42,500 nucleotides of DNA from Prorocentrum cordatum (lineage: Eukaryota > Sar > Dinophyceae > Prorocentrales > Prorocentraceae): NCBI GenBank assembly GCA_963575745.1, contig CAUYUJ010017967.1:159615-202114 (forward strand), given 5' to 3'. Shown here one piece after another: positions 30,762 to 40,756 of the stretch (position 1 is the stretch's first letter; each line of letters begins with the position of its first letter). The notes below the pieces were generated by a model. It did no database searches. It worked only from the letters and a program-made list of their open reading frames with translations, and had not been told where the DNA came from. A program made the position numbers and the translations under genes.

Positions 30762-31014
30762 GCGCCCGCCACCGAGCAGAGACCACATAAGCTGACTGAG
30801 CGCGCGCGTCGCCCCTGGGGGAGGGCGGACGCACACGTCGTATGCACGCATGCGTTTCTGGGTGGTGCCGACGTACAGAGTGCAACAGGACCAAGCCTCT
30901 TGGGATGGTGGCCGGGCCGGGCAAGAGGCCCAAACAGCAGGACGGCAGGGGGGGAGGAGGAGACAGAGAAAACAAAGAGAGAGGGGGGAAAGAGAGGGAA
31001 CGGAAAGAGATGGG

Positions 31015-31070
31015 ACCTTGGAATGGAGGGAGGAGGAGGAGGAAGAGGAGGAGCAGCACGAGAGGACAGA
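31015..31070. repeat. GGA purine tract
   Basis: Short GGAGG-rich run within a purine-rich stretch (30950-31100). Confidence 0.85.
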
Positions 31071-31204
31071 GAAGAGGGGAAGGCCGAGAGGCGGCCAGGC
31101 AGAAGGGCAGCCAGAAGCCAGAAGTTCGTGGTGCTCGGCCTGTGGGAGGTGGCACAGGATCCGCCAGGCTTCAAGCTCCAATGTCTCACAACGAATAAAA
31201 ATGG

Positions 31205-31345
31205 GTTTGGACGCCCGACGTGGGTACGGAACAAGTGGGCACGATGCTCAATAACAATCGTTGTCCAAAACCGATAGCGACCGCTGTTGGGCAGGCGCCC
31301 GCCTGTCTCACATGGACGTCGTCCGCGGCGACACCCACAGCGAGT
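31205..31345 (+). repeat. Dispersed repeat R5, copy b
   Basis: Shares TTTGGACGCCCGACG, AGCGACCGCTGTTGGGCAGG and GTCCGCGGCGA with 19070-19225 (inverted) and 42335-42475 (same orientation). Confidence 0.78.
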
Positions 31346-31346
31346 C

Positions 31347-31781
31347 CTACTCAAAATGATCAGGGCTTAGCTGCCTCGATACGCAACACGCAACACGTAG
31401 CGTGTGGACACGGAGCTCAACACGTAGACTAATGGCGTGATAATTCGTCAACACGTAGGCCAACACGTTGAGCCAACACGCAGCATGTTGATATGGACGT
31501 TTTGAGCACGGTACGCGTTGCGAGTCAACTTGGGACGTGTCGAGGCAGCTGAGGATCAGGGACTGTTGTCGGTCCTTGTGCCTGTTCTTTCCGTACCCAT
31601 TTCGGTCGTACCGAGTGGGGGGAGGGCCGCTGGAGGGGCCGCCGGCGGGGCGGCCGGGAAGGGCTGCCAGAGGCCCCGCCCGTGAGAAGCTGCCGCAGCT
31701 CTCCTTCGCCAAGGCGGCGGCATACGCGTCGCCTGGGCCGTCAGCAGCGCCTGCTGCGGCTGCGGGTCCCCCTCTCGGCAT
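31347..31781 (-). CDS. Possible hypothetical protein or exon
   Basis: A 144-codon frame from ATG at 31781. The first 70 residues look coding: Ala/Gly-rich, then AYAAALAKESCGSFSR, a Pro/Gly stretch and YDRNGYGKN. The rest crosses a CAACACG repeat and is probably not protein, so a splice site near 31590 is likely if this is real. The Gly/Tyr/Lys end loosely recalls the YG cassettes. No family recognised. Confidence 0.22.
   Translation of the reverse strand: MPRGGPAAAAGAADGPGDAYAAALAKESCGSFSRAGPLAALPGRPAGGPSSGPPPTRYDRNGYGKNRHKDRQQSLILSCLDTSQVDSQRVPCSKRPYQHAACWLNVLAYVLTNYHAISLRVELRVHTLRVACCVSRQLSPDHFE
31370..31520. repeat. Clustered CAACACG repeats
   Basis: CAACACG occurs about seven times, several as CAACACGTAG, with spacing of 9-31 bp. 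It includes an inverted pair, CACGTAGCGTG. Confidence 0.75.
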
Positions 31782-31784
31782 ATA

Positions 31785-33365
31785 GTCATCGTACAGCCGT
31801 GCTACAATGACCAACGATGAATCAAAGACCTTCCGCAGCGGAGAAATACCACGGGTGAAACAGGCACACCACACCACGAGCAACCCGGGAAAGCCGCACA
31901 AGCCGACCTGCAAACAGGGCAAAATCGTGCTGGGAACGCCGGCCTGAAGAAGATAATTATATGACGCCTGATCATGCCCACGAAGCCAAACACAGTGTGT
32001 GGCTGTTCTCCCCTCCCCCCTCCGTGACGCCCATTGCGGGGGGCAGGTGGCGGGGGTCGGGCCTGGGAGCGCTACAGTATGCCTGTGAGCACCACAGCAC
32101 GCCTGTCAGCAGCACAGCATGCCTGTGAACACCGCGCCGTCCCTGTGGGGGAACCAGTGCCCCTCCCCCGCACGCTCGGCACCGCTACGGGGAGGGGAGG
32201 GAGGGAAAGCGACTCCCCGTAACGGACGCAGTTATCAAGTTCCTACTTCCATGTAGTCCGCTTAATTTGTTCCGAGGGGCAGTTGTTGACAACGCCACCG
32301 CAAGACACAATTTTTTTCAGCGCAATTTTGGAGGGGAGGAGGGGGAGCGGACACAGCAGCACGATGCCAAGCTCAGCGACGCAATCATGAGACCACTGAG
32401 CCACCTCAAATGCCGTGCGTCAGAATGGAGTTGGAGCGCCCGGCCGATGCGAAAGATGGCTTATAAGAAAGGCCGCCCTCTCCGCAGTGCCCCCGGACCC
32501 GGGAGGAGGAGGAAGCAAGAAGAGGAGGAGGAGGAGGAGGAGGAGGAGGAGGAGGCCTGCCGCACCCGGCGAAATCGCGCCAGAGGCTAAAACAATGAAC
32601 CTTGGAGCATGGAGGCAGCTCGCATCTCCACCCAACATTGAAGAATCCCCGCAGCTCGCATCTCCACCGCAAGACACAATGCGACACATGGGTTCTCGCT
32701 GGCGTCGCTGGCTGGCGATTAGTATGTCAGCCCCTTGCCACATCTGTATAGCGCACCGAGGGTACCGAGGTTCTCCAAAGGCGCCGTTGCCAGAAAAAAA
32801 CTGGCAATTTCAGTATTTCTCATCGAGGGCATTTTGGGCAAGCACTTACGCCAAGCATCATTTTGCGACAACAAAGGGCTTGACAGTGCTGTCACTGTGC
32901 TACCATGGCCAATGATGCCAAAGGAAAGGGGGTGATTTCCTGGCCACGTCGAGGCTCGGCCATGGCGTAGGTTCTCCGACCTAGGTCTGAGGAACGGCCC
33001 GCAAACCACAGCCCCTCCCAATCAAAAGCAGGTTCATACTCAACTGTTGAAGAGACGGGTCCTGAAGGGGAAGGGTCGCAAGCTTTCACGCCGGGCGGTT
33101 TCGCCAAGATTACCTAGAGCCGAATGGCCAGATCCGGCTCGAAAAATGCCACAGCGAGGTGAGGTCCAGGTCTATGGTCCTGATGTTCGAGGATGTTGTA
33201 ACTCTTCCGCGACGTTCTCAAAGCTCTTCATCTGCAATCACTGTTTGACAGTCCCAAGGGAGGGACCCGAGTGCCAAAAAGCGGCGAAAAAACTCAGGAG
33301 GGCATGTTCTACTCAGGACCCGTTTGTTTTGTGCCTCCCCATCCGCCAACCCAACCACCCTCCCA
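31785..33365. other. Low-repeat region without a confirmed gene
   Basis: Holds a threefold repeat of about 26 bp at 32070-32140 (CAGYATGCCTGTGARCAC), a GGA run at 32503-32555, a direct duplication of GCAGCTCGCATCTCCACC (32611 and 32651), and repeated CCGCAAGACACAAT (32298 and 32668). No frame shows a domain. Confidence 0.5.
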
Positions 33366-33369
33366 CTCC

Positions 33370-34100
33370 ACAGATACACATTATGAACACTACTCTCCTC
33401 CCCTGACTCTGTCCAGAAGATCTCCGTCCTCTCCTCTCTGTCCAGATGATGTCAGATAAAGCGTTGGACAACTGTTATGTTCCTTCTATGACGTTTTCGC
33501 ATCCTACCGTTGTCGGTGTTTCAAAGCGGTGTTTCCGCTACAGCCAGTGCCTCATTTTCATATCGGCGCTTTGCTCCCATCGTTCAGTGTAGCGCTCTCT
33601 CCCCAGCGTGGACCACTTCTCGATCCGAGTCCTTCCGCATCGTTGTCGCCCCTTCCTTTCCCCCCCTCCGCTTTTCCCTGATCCTCCTGCTCCCCGTGCC
33701 CCTTCCACTCAAGTTCCCACTGCTGCTGTTCGTCCTTGTCATCGTCCTCCTCCTCCCTTCTCCTCCTCCTCCCTTCTCCTCCTCCTCCTTCTCCTCCTCC
33801 TCCTCCTCATCATCATCCTTCCTTGTCCCCTTCCTTTCCTTCTAATCAACTGCCCCTCCTCCTCCTCCTCCTCCTCCTCCTCCTCCTCCTCCTCCTCCTC
33901 CTTCCTTGTCCCCTTTCTTTCCTTCTAATCAGCGGCCCCGTTTCCGACTGTGCATAACACGATGGGGTCTTTCTGGGAGTTCCAGACCGCTATGACACGC
34001 GTCCGCAGATAGGTAAAACATCAGCGCAATGGGAAGGCATGGGAGGGAAGGGTAGGATGTCAGATATGGCGCGAGCGCACCTAGCTTGCCTCTCCCCCTC
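33370..34100 (+). repeat. Dispersed repeat R1, copy c
   Basis: Same order as 16230-16810, but the middle is expanded by a TCC-rich tract (33650-33935). Shared words lie near the start (ATTATGAACACTACTCTCC) and end (GCGCACCTAGCTTGCCTC). It is more diverged than copies a and b are from each other. Confidence 0.75.
33745..33910. repeat. TCC tract with an internal duplication
   Basis: TCC-rich. The block containing TCCTTGTCCCC-TTTCCTTCTAATCA occurs twice (about 33819 and 33901), which suggests a local tandem duplication of about 82 bp. Confidence 0.88.
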
Positions 34101-34189
34101 TCCCTTCCCCCCACTGTCCCATTCCCCACCCTCCCATTCCCCCCATCTCCCATTCCTAGAGAAAGACAAACCAATGAAACAGAAACTGT

Positions 34190-34240
34190 GGAAGGTCCGC
34201 GCAGGCTTTCTGGATCGGCACTGGAGGCGCCGCAAGAGGG
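34190..34240. repeat. Short dispersed word shared with 36435-36480
   Basis: AGGTCCGCNNGGNTTTCTGGATCGGC-like sequence occurs in both places (TTCTGGATCGGCACTG here, TTCTTGGATCGGCGCTG there). Each is followed by GCCGC-rich DNA. Confidence 0.6.
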
Positions 34241-34339
34241 GTCAAGAACTCCGCGCGGACCCCCCAAAAGTAGACACATGTTTCTGCAATCTTCTCTGTT
34301 CCGAGTCCCCGGCTTCCCGCCCTCCCTCTGCCCACTCCC

Positions 34340-34455
34340 CGTGCCAAGGCACCGTACGCACTCTGGCCGCCCTTCGCGCCCGCACCGTATGCGCCGGCTC
34401 CGGCACCATAGGCCGCGCCGTACGCGCCAGCACCCGCGCCGCATCCACCGTCGCC
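34340..34455 (-). other. Tyr/Gly/Ala-rich coding-like cassette 3
   Basis: One minus-strand frame reads GAGAYGAAYGAGAGAYGAG, then AKGGQSAYGALA. It lies about 250 bp after R1 copy c, as cassette 1 lies about 125 bp after R1 copy b. Confidence 0.4.
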
Positions 34456-34469
34456 GCCGCCTCAGAGGG

Positions 34470-34622
34470 AGGGGGGGAAGGGGTAAGGGAAGGGAGAGGG
34501 GAGGGGGAGGGGGAGGGGGAGGGGGAGGGGGAGGGGGAGGAGGAGGGAGGAGGAGGAGGAGGAGGAGGAGGAGGAGGAGGAGGAGGAAGGAGGAGGAGGA
34601 GGAGGAGGAGGATGAGGAGGTG
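34470..34622. repeat. GGGGA then GGA purine tract
   Basis: Starts as about seven GGGGGA units and changes to GGA. It directly borders inverted copy 2 of repeat R2. Confidence 0.94.
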
Positions 34623-34639
34623 TAAACCCAAGAGTCACC

Positions 34640-35225
34640 AACGATGTTGGAATAAACCTTCCCCCAAGCTCACTCTTCATATGCCCCTACAACGGTTCAC
34701 TTCCACAGAGGGACTTGCCTCGTTGGAAGACAATCGCTTGAAGACCTTGAAGCATTCCAAAACATGATTCTCTGTATTCCAACGCAACGGATGAACCTGA
34801 CTGTTGCTTCTTGACGATCCTGAATCGTGCCAGCACGCCACTCCTGGGACCTCAAACTCCGCGAAGCATCGTAACTGCTGCACCCTCAAAATCGTGAATC
34901 CTTCCAAGACGCCGTTTCTTGAACGTCGATCATGGGAATCCTTGAAACTCTTGCAATTTTGGTATCGAGAATGTGCGCGGCGCTAAGGCGAGAGCCACAT
35001 TTTGAAAAGGAACCGCCCTCAATCCGTGAAGCTCTTGCAATTGTTTAGAACGAATATGCGCGGCGCTGAGGCGAGAGCCACTTTTGAAAACCACCCGCCC
35101 TCCATCTGTGAAACTGTTGTCAACTTTTAAGCTTCAGGATCGTAAGTGATGAGGAAGTCTCAGGCGAAACGCCCGGTCCGCCCTAAAAACTGGCTTCGGG
35201 GTGTGACAGGGAGGAGTTACCTATA
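34640..35225 (-). repeat. Dispersed repeat R2, copy 2 (inverted)
   Basis: Read on the minus strand it follows the order of 21010-21640. The plus strand shows CCAACGATGTTGGAAT, GACTTGCCTCGTTGGAAGAC, CTTGAAGACCTTGAAGC, two GCGCGGCGCTRAGGCGAGAGCC blocks (about 34975 and 35050), then CTTTTAAGCTTCAGGATCGTAA and GACAGGGAGGAGTTACCTATAAG. One plus frame gives TSTEGLASLEDNRLKTLKHSK, related to the copy 1 peptide. Confidence 0.82.
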
Positions 35226-35529
35226 AGGAGAAGGAATGGAGGAGGAAAGGAGGGGCAGGAGGGGGAGAAGTGGAGAAGGAGAAGGGCGAGGAGGGTGGGA
35301 AGGGGAGGCCAGGGGAACCAAAAAATAGCTTGGAGCAGGAATGCGCAGACTACGTAGCTGAGAAGAGCGCACTGGGCACTGCCACCCTCCCTGGCGCGCG
35401 AGTGCCACGTTAAGGCCAGCTACAGACTCAAGAAAACAGGATACTTGGATGCAGGAAACAATGTATGGATTTTGGCGAGGTGCGGGTCTCAAAGCGGATG
35501 ACCGTTCTGACGACAACCAACCCGCAAAT
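35226..35529. other. Short unassigned stretch
   Basis: A purine-rich start (35226-35310), then mixed DNA. Nothing recognised. Confidence 0.5.
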
Positions 35530-35600
35530 GAAGATTGAGAGAAAGAGAGAGAAAGAGAGATGGAGAGAGCAAACGCAGAAAGAAAGAGAGAGAGAGAGAG

Positions 35601-35641
<41 letters not shown>

Positions 35642-35775
35642 CTACCAATAGTTCGAGGAGAAAGAGAAGACAGACAGACAGACAGACAGACAGATAGAAA
35701 GACAGACACACAGACACACAAACACACAGACACACAGACACACAGACACACACAGACACAGAGACACACAGACAC

Positions 35776-35817
<42 letters not shown>

Positions 35818-35818
35818 C

Positions 35819-35856
<38 letters not shown>

Positions 35857-35909
35857 AAGTCAGACACACAGACAGACAGACACACACAGACACACAGACA
35901 CACAGACAC

Positions 35910-35958
<49 letters not shown>

Positions 35959-35995
35959 GACAGAGACAGACAGACAGAAATACAGAGAAGCATAA
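35530..35995. repeat. Compound GA / AT / GACA microsatellite
   Basis: GA runs (35535-35605), a pure AT run (35606-35637), then about 320 bp of GACA with ACAC variants. Minus-strand frames read Cys-Leu-Ser-Val runs, which are artefacts of the 4-bp repeat (12 bp = 4 codons). Confidence 0.97.
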
Positions 35996-36094
35996 ACAAA
36001 GACAAAGATGCCTCAGTGACCCGACCGGACGATATGTGGACCGACCTCGAGCGGGGAATGCCTGTGACCCCGCGGGCACGAACAAGAGTGGTAC

Positions 36095-36180
36095 TCGGAC
36101 TAGGAGGAGGACGAGGAAGAGGAGGACGAGGAAGAGGAGGACGAGGACGAGGACGAGGACAAGGAGGAGAAGGAGGGACT
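36095..36180. repeat. GGACGA/GGAAGA purine repeat
   Basis: GAGGACGAGGAAGAGGAGGA-type hexamers and related triplets. Confidence 0.9.
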
Positions 36181-37420
36181 GAGGGACTGACTACGCCAAA
36201 GCTCCCCGAGGAGCTCTGCTCGGCACGTCGGCCACAGGACCGCGGGCGCGCCCGCGCCGCGCCGCCCCAAGGCCAGCACCACCGAGGGGTTGGGGGAGGC
36301 ACTGGGGGCAGAGGCCAAAAACGGAAAACCAGGGGCCCAAACCGAGGAAAACCGACGGAACCCGACAAACCGACGGGCCCCCTGCGCCTCCCCCACCCCC
36401 CCTGGTAGCCACAAAGCTGCATGAACACGAACTTTCCGAGGTCCGCCCGGATTTCTTGGATCGGCGCTGCATCCCGCCGCCCCTGGCGCGCGCGGAGCGC
36501 ACCGGGGGCGGCGGCGGAGGCGACGCCAGAGGGGCCCAGCGAGGATGCAACAAGCCCGCGCGGAGCGCCGACAGTTTCTGCTCACGGCAGGCTCGCGCCG
36601 TGACGCCGCCCCGGGCGCTGGTTCCTGACGCCGCCGGGATCGGTCGGCCTTGAAAGATCGGCCGTTTCCGAAGCGTCGGACTGTTTTCAACATCGGCCGA
36701 CGCTGGGTAGCTGGCGGAGTTCAGCGTTGGACGCCGGCGGCGGGGTTCGCCGCTGGGCGACGTGGCGCGAGCCTGCCGTATGCACTTTCTTCGTCTTCTT
36801 CCTACTACTTGACCTGGTTTGTGTTGCGATCCTTCTCCTTACCATTATTATTCGGATTACTCTTCCTCTTTCTCCTTAAGGAGGCAACTACTAGGAGGTC
36901 TTCGTCCGAAGGAGTAAAAATGACTAGGCCCCATTGGGGGGCTGCTACGCCGGATTGGGCCGCGGATTCAGTGGGATCAAGCCGGACTAAGCGGGACTCA
37001 GCAGGACTACGCGGGAATAAACCGGATCAAGCTGGATCTCGGACCAGGGCAAGATCAGAATCTGACCTCCCAAGAGTTGCATCCGAACCTCATCTTCCTC
37101 GGAAGACGGAAGCCCGCTGCGGGCCCGGGTGTCTTGCACCGCCTGGCAATGTGCCCGCAGCGCCCTTTGCCGCACCCCCGTCAGGGCCCCCTGAGCCCGG
37201 ACACGCCAGGCCGGAACATCCAGCATACAGTCAACCCGTATAAGAAGGAGGCGCGGAAAGGAGGTGAGGGTCTTGGAGGGCCATGTTTAACGTTTTTTCG
37301 AGCGAGGCTGGCCAGCGAAAGTCGCTCGCTAAGGATGGGCTGGGCCAGAGGGGCAAGGATGCAAGGGCACCCTTGGAAAGTCACTCATCCTGACTTTGCG
37401 GGTCGACTGTACCTCGAACC
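36181..37420. other. GC-rich region without a confirmed gene
   Basis: Open frames on both strands lack recognisable domains. At 36950-37045 a degenerate 10-15-bp repeat (GGGATCAAGCCGGACTAAG, GGGACTCAGCAGGACTACG and similar) is visible. Confidence 0.4.
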
Positions 37421-37421
37421 C

Positions 37422-37693
37422 AATCCCACCAGCCCTCTGGGCGTCGGTGGTTGAGGGCGTTTCCTCTTCCCCCCCTCCCTCTTCCCCTTCGGGGAGGGGT
37501 TTACCCCTCCACCTACCCCCTCCCCACTGGCCTGGACAGGAGGGGCGGGGAGCGGTCAGAGCATCCAAAACGGCCTCGGCGAGGAAGCCAAAATCATTGA
37601 TTTTAGCAGGGTTTTGGACCCATTTTGGCCTTCTGAGGGGGCAGGGCTAATTAAAGCTCCCCTCTTCTTTGATCGATTTCCTCCACGATGGCC
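37422..37693 (+). repeat. Dispersed repeat R4, copy 1
   Basis: Starts AATCCCACCAGCCCTCTGGG. It contains a stem (GGAGGGG-TTTA-CCCCTCC in this copy), a GGGGCGGGGAGCGGTCAGAG word, CAAAATCATTGATTTTAGCA, and ends with CTAATTAAAGCTC and a CTCCACGATGGC junction into a minisatellite. Confidence 0.92.
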
Positions 37694-37850
37694 GCAAGAG
37701 GCCCCCAGGATGCCCCAAGAGGCCGCAGGATGGCCCCAAGATGGCCCCAAGAGGCCCCCCAAGAGGCCCCCAGGAGGCCCCCAAGAGACCCCCAAGAGGC
37801 CCCAAGAGACCCCCCAGGGGCACCCAAGGTGCTCCCAGAGGCCTCGGCGA
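37694..37850. repeat. GGCCCCAAGA-type minisatellite
   Basis: Degenerate direct units of about 11-12 bp (GGCCCCAAGAT, GGCCCCCAAGA). The same units follow R4 copies at 38256-38350 and 39280-39460. Minus-strand frames read Trp/Gly/Leu-rich and are artefacts. Confidence 0.9.
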
Positions 37851-38033
37851 TAATGTCAAACCATTGTTTGCACTAAGGTTTTAGCCACATGTTGGCCTCT
37901 TGGGGGGGGCACTGAATAAAATGACTCCAAGAGCGCCTCGGAGAGCCCAAAATGACCTCCAAGATGGCTCAAGAAATCCCAAGATGTCTCATACTGGCTT
38001 CCTCTGTGTGGTGTCCACTTCCCTGATCGAGGC

Positions 38034-38258
38034 AATCCCACCAGCCCTCTGGGCGTCGGTGGTTTAAGGCGTTTCCTCTTCCACCCCTCCCTCTTTCCCT
38101 TCGGGGAGGGGTTTACCCCTCCCCCTACCCCCTCCCCGTGGACCTGGACGAGGGGGGCCGCGAGCGGTCAGAGCGTCCAAAACAGCCTCGGCGAGGAAGC
38201 CAAAATCATTGATTTTAGCAGGGTTTTGGCCCCATTTTGGCCTCCTGGGGGGGCAAAG
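38034..38258 (+). repeat. Dispersed repeat R4, copy 2
   Basis: Same start as copy 1. The stem is GGGGAGGGG-TTTA-CCCCTCCCC. It lacks the CTAATTAAAGCTC end of copies 1 and 4 and passes into the minisatellite. Confidence 0.92.
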
Positions 38259-38470
38259 ATGGCCCCAAGAAGCGCCCAGGAGGCCCCTAAAGGCCCCAAG
38301 ATAGCCCCAAGAGGCCCCAAGAGGCCCCCAGGAGGCCCCAAACAGGATCCCGAACGGCCCACAGAGGCCCCCCCGAGGCACCCAAGACGCCGAAAAGCCC
38401 CTCAGGACGACCCTCTACTCGCCTGGGCGTCGTTTCTGGACGGGCTGGTGTGGATACGCGAAGCGTTTCC

Positions 38471-38613
38471 CCACCAGTCCTCTGGGCGTCGGTGGTTTAG
38501 GGCGTTTCCTCTTCCACCCCTCCCTCTTCCCCTTCGGGGAGGGGTTTACCCCTCCCCCTACCCCCTCCCCACTGACCTGGACAGGAGGGGCGGGGAGCGG
38601 TCAGAGCGTCCAA
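38471..38613 (+). repeat. Dispersed repeat R4, copy 3 (short)
   Basis: Starts CCACCAGTCCTCTGGGCG and stops after GGTCAGAGCGTCCAAGATGG, so the right half is missing. The segment before it (about 38419-38470) recurs at about 39765-39810. Confidence 0.9.
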
Positions 38614-39012
38614 GATGGCCCAGGACGGCTCCAAGAGGGCCTCAGAGAGCCCAAGATCGCCTCCAAGATGGCTCAAGATAGCGCAAGATGCCTGAAGATG
38701 GTTCAGAAGACGCTCCAACACGTTCCAAGACCGCTCCAAGATGGTTCCAAGTGCCCACAAGAGCATCATTAGAGTGCCCTCAAAAGGCCGAAATGCTTTA
38801 AAACCCTAGGGAAAATCAATGTTTTTGGTGTTCTCACTTTTTCGCTTCCGAAGCCCATCCGAGGCCTCAAGATGGCGCCAAGATGTCCCAACTGGGCCCC
38901 AACAGGGGCCCAAGAGAGCCTCAAGACTGCCTCAACAGCGTCCAAGAGCGCCCCAAGAGCGATCCAAGAGGGGTCCAGGAAGCGATTTTAGACAGTCTGG
39001 AGGGGCAGCGCT

Positions 39013-39283
39013 AATCCCACCAGCCCTCTGGGCGTCGGTGGTTTAGGGCGTTTCCTCTTCCACCCCTCCCTCTTCCCCTTCGGGGAGGGGTTTACCCCTC
39101 CCCCTACCCCCTCCCCACTGACCTGGACAGGAGGGGCGGGGAGCGGTCAGAGCGTCCAAAACAGCCTCGGCGAGGAAGCCAAAAACATTGATTTTAGCAG
39201 GGTTTTGGCCCCATTTTGGCCTCCTGGGGGGCAGCGCTAATTAAAGCTCAGCTCTTATTTGATAGATCTCCTCCAAGATGGCA
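39013..39283 (+). repeat. Dispersed repeat R4, copy 4
   Basis: Full-length relative of copy 1, including CTAATTAAAGCTCAGCTC and TTTGATAGATCTCCTCCAAG. The 9-bp perfect stem with TTTA loop lies at 39082-39103. Confidence 0.92.
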
Positions 39284-39530
39284 CAAAGAAGCGCCCAGGA
39301 GGCCCCAAGAGGTCCCAAGATGGCCCCAAGATGGCCCCAAGAGGCCCCCAAGAGGCCCCCAGAAGGCCCCCAAGAAGACCCTCAGAGGCCCCAAGAGGCC
39401 CCCCCCCCCGAGGCACCCAAGACCCCGAAGAGCCCCCCAGGATCGCCAAGAGACCCCCAAGACGTCCCAAGAGGCCCCCAAGAATCGCCCAAGAGATACT
39501 CCAAGAGGCTCCTAGAGGCATCCAAGAGAC
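39284..39530. repeat. GGCCCCAAGA-type minisatellite
   Basis: Same degenerate 11-12-bp units as after copies 1 and 2, with more variants toward the right end (CAAGAGACCC, CCAAGAGGCTCC). Confidence 0.88.
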
Positions 39531-39539
39531 CTCTGGCCC

Positions 39540-39710
39540 TTGTGCTTGCCCTCCTCCTCCTCCTCCTGTTCCTCCTTCCTGCTCCTACTCCTTCTCTTCC
39601 TCCTCCTCCTCCTCCTCCTCCTCCGCCTCCTCCTCATCCTATTCATCCTCCGTCTTCCCACTCCCTCATCCATCCATCCATCCACCTCCTCCTTCTCCTC
39701 CTCACTCCTT
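39540..39710. repeat. TCC pyrimidine tract with CATC run
   Basis: CTCCTC/TCCTCC with a short CATC repeat at 39667-39684. Confidence 0.93.
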
Positions 39711-39828
39711 TGCACGGTTCGGCCGTCCTCCTCTTTGCTGCCGCACTTCCCTGATCACCTCAACTCGCCTGGACATCGTTTCGGGATGGGCTGGTGGGGA
39801 TAAGCGAAGCGTCTAGAATTTTTCCCGA

Positions 39829-39888
39829 CGGCGGCACGAACAAAAAACTGCACCGCACAAGAAGGCGGCACGAACAAAAACTGCACGG
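39829..39888. repeat. 34-bp tandem duplication
   Basis: GGCGGCACGAACAAAAA-CTGCAC occurs at 39830 and 39864. One A-run differs by one base. Confidence 0.9.
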
Positions 39889-40756
39889 GTGCCGTTTTCC
39901 CGACTTCCTATTGTCCTGATTAGTCTTTGTCCTGGCCCTGGGGGGTCTGACCCAGGGCCACCGTGGCAGCTGGCTGCGCGCAAGAGTGGCCTGCGAGAGG
40001 CCTCCCATGAGGGCCCAGCCGCCGTTCGGGCCGATCCTGGACCCCCAGAACGCTCCCAGCGAAGCGCAGCCGCTGGAAGGCACCCCGGGGCTGGAAGGCC
40101 GCCGAGAACCCATGCAACCGTCCGAACACTTTTTACGTCGCAGCGCGGCAGAGGCAGTCCGCACGCGCGCTCGGGCAAGCTGGGTGATGGCACTGCGACA
40201 ACACAAAAACGTCCAAGAACCCCTCGAGAACTTTCGGTAAACGGCCTGGCAAGACGGGATTCCATCGCTGAAGGTCCTCCCAGACGGGTTCTGAGCTCAT
40301 GGGGTTGGAGGACCCGCGCCGCGGCGCACCGGGGACGCATCGGCGACGTCGGCGATGCGTCCGCGCCGCCGCTGATGCATCGTGGACGCGGGGCGGTTCC
40401 CCCCCGGCCCAGCGCGCATCTGTGACCTTTGCTGCGCGGTCTGCCGGTCACGGCATGAACTGCAGCGATGGCGGCCTGCGTGCTTGGGATTACCCCACCC
40501 CCGCCCCCTGGACACCGTGAACCAAAGACTACTCCAGCGAAGGGTCACTCTTACGTGTAGCCGACTCGAAGACCTTTTGCACTCTTCCCGGGCAGTCTTC
40601 TCACTGCGCAGAGGCGGGAGGTGGCCCAGAAGGCCGCAGGTGAAAAAACACACGTCTTCATGATTCAAAGTGTTGGAGGTCGGGCGACAACGGGACAAAG
40701 ACGACCGCGGGACGGCGTCAGTACACCTCGGCCTGAACACCCCTGGCCGCCTCCCC
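39889..40756. other. GC-rich region without a confirmed gene
   Basis: A plus-strand frame ending at 40240 (GPILDPQNAPSEAQPLEG and RRSAAEAVRTRARASWVMAL) looks mildly protein-like but has no ATG near its start (GTG at 39986). An internal exon is possible. A palindromic stem lies at 40333-40362 (GGACGCATCG / CGATGCGTCC around GCGACGTCGG). Confidence 0.4.

Noticed and set aside
35460-35485. Leader-like word near ATTTTGGCGAGG
   Set aside because: Only a short central match. Both ends of the leader are absent.
35217-36428. 403-codon Cys-Leu-Ser-Val repeat frame
   Set aside because: Translation of a GACA microsatellite, with no start context or domain.
37610-39230. CCATTTTGGCC words in repeat R4 resembling the spliced leader
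   Set aside because: Ten identical bases only. The following bases do not match, and the word is part of a longer repeat with a different context.
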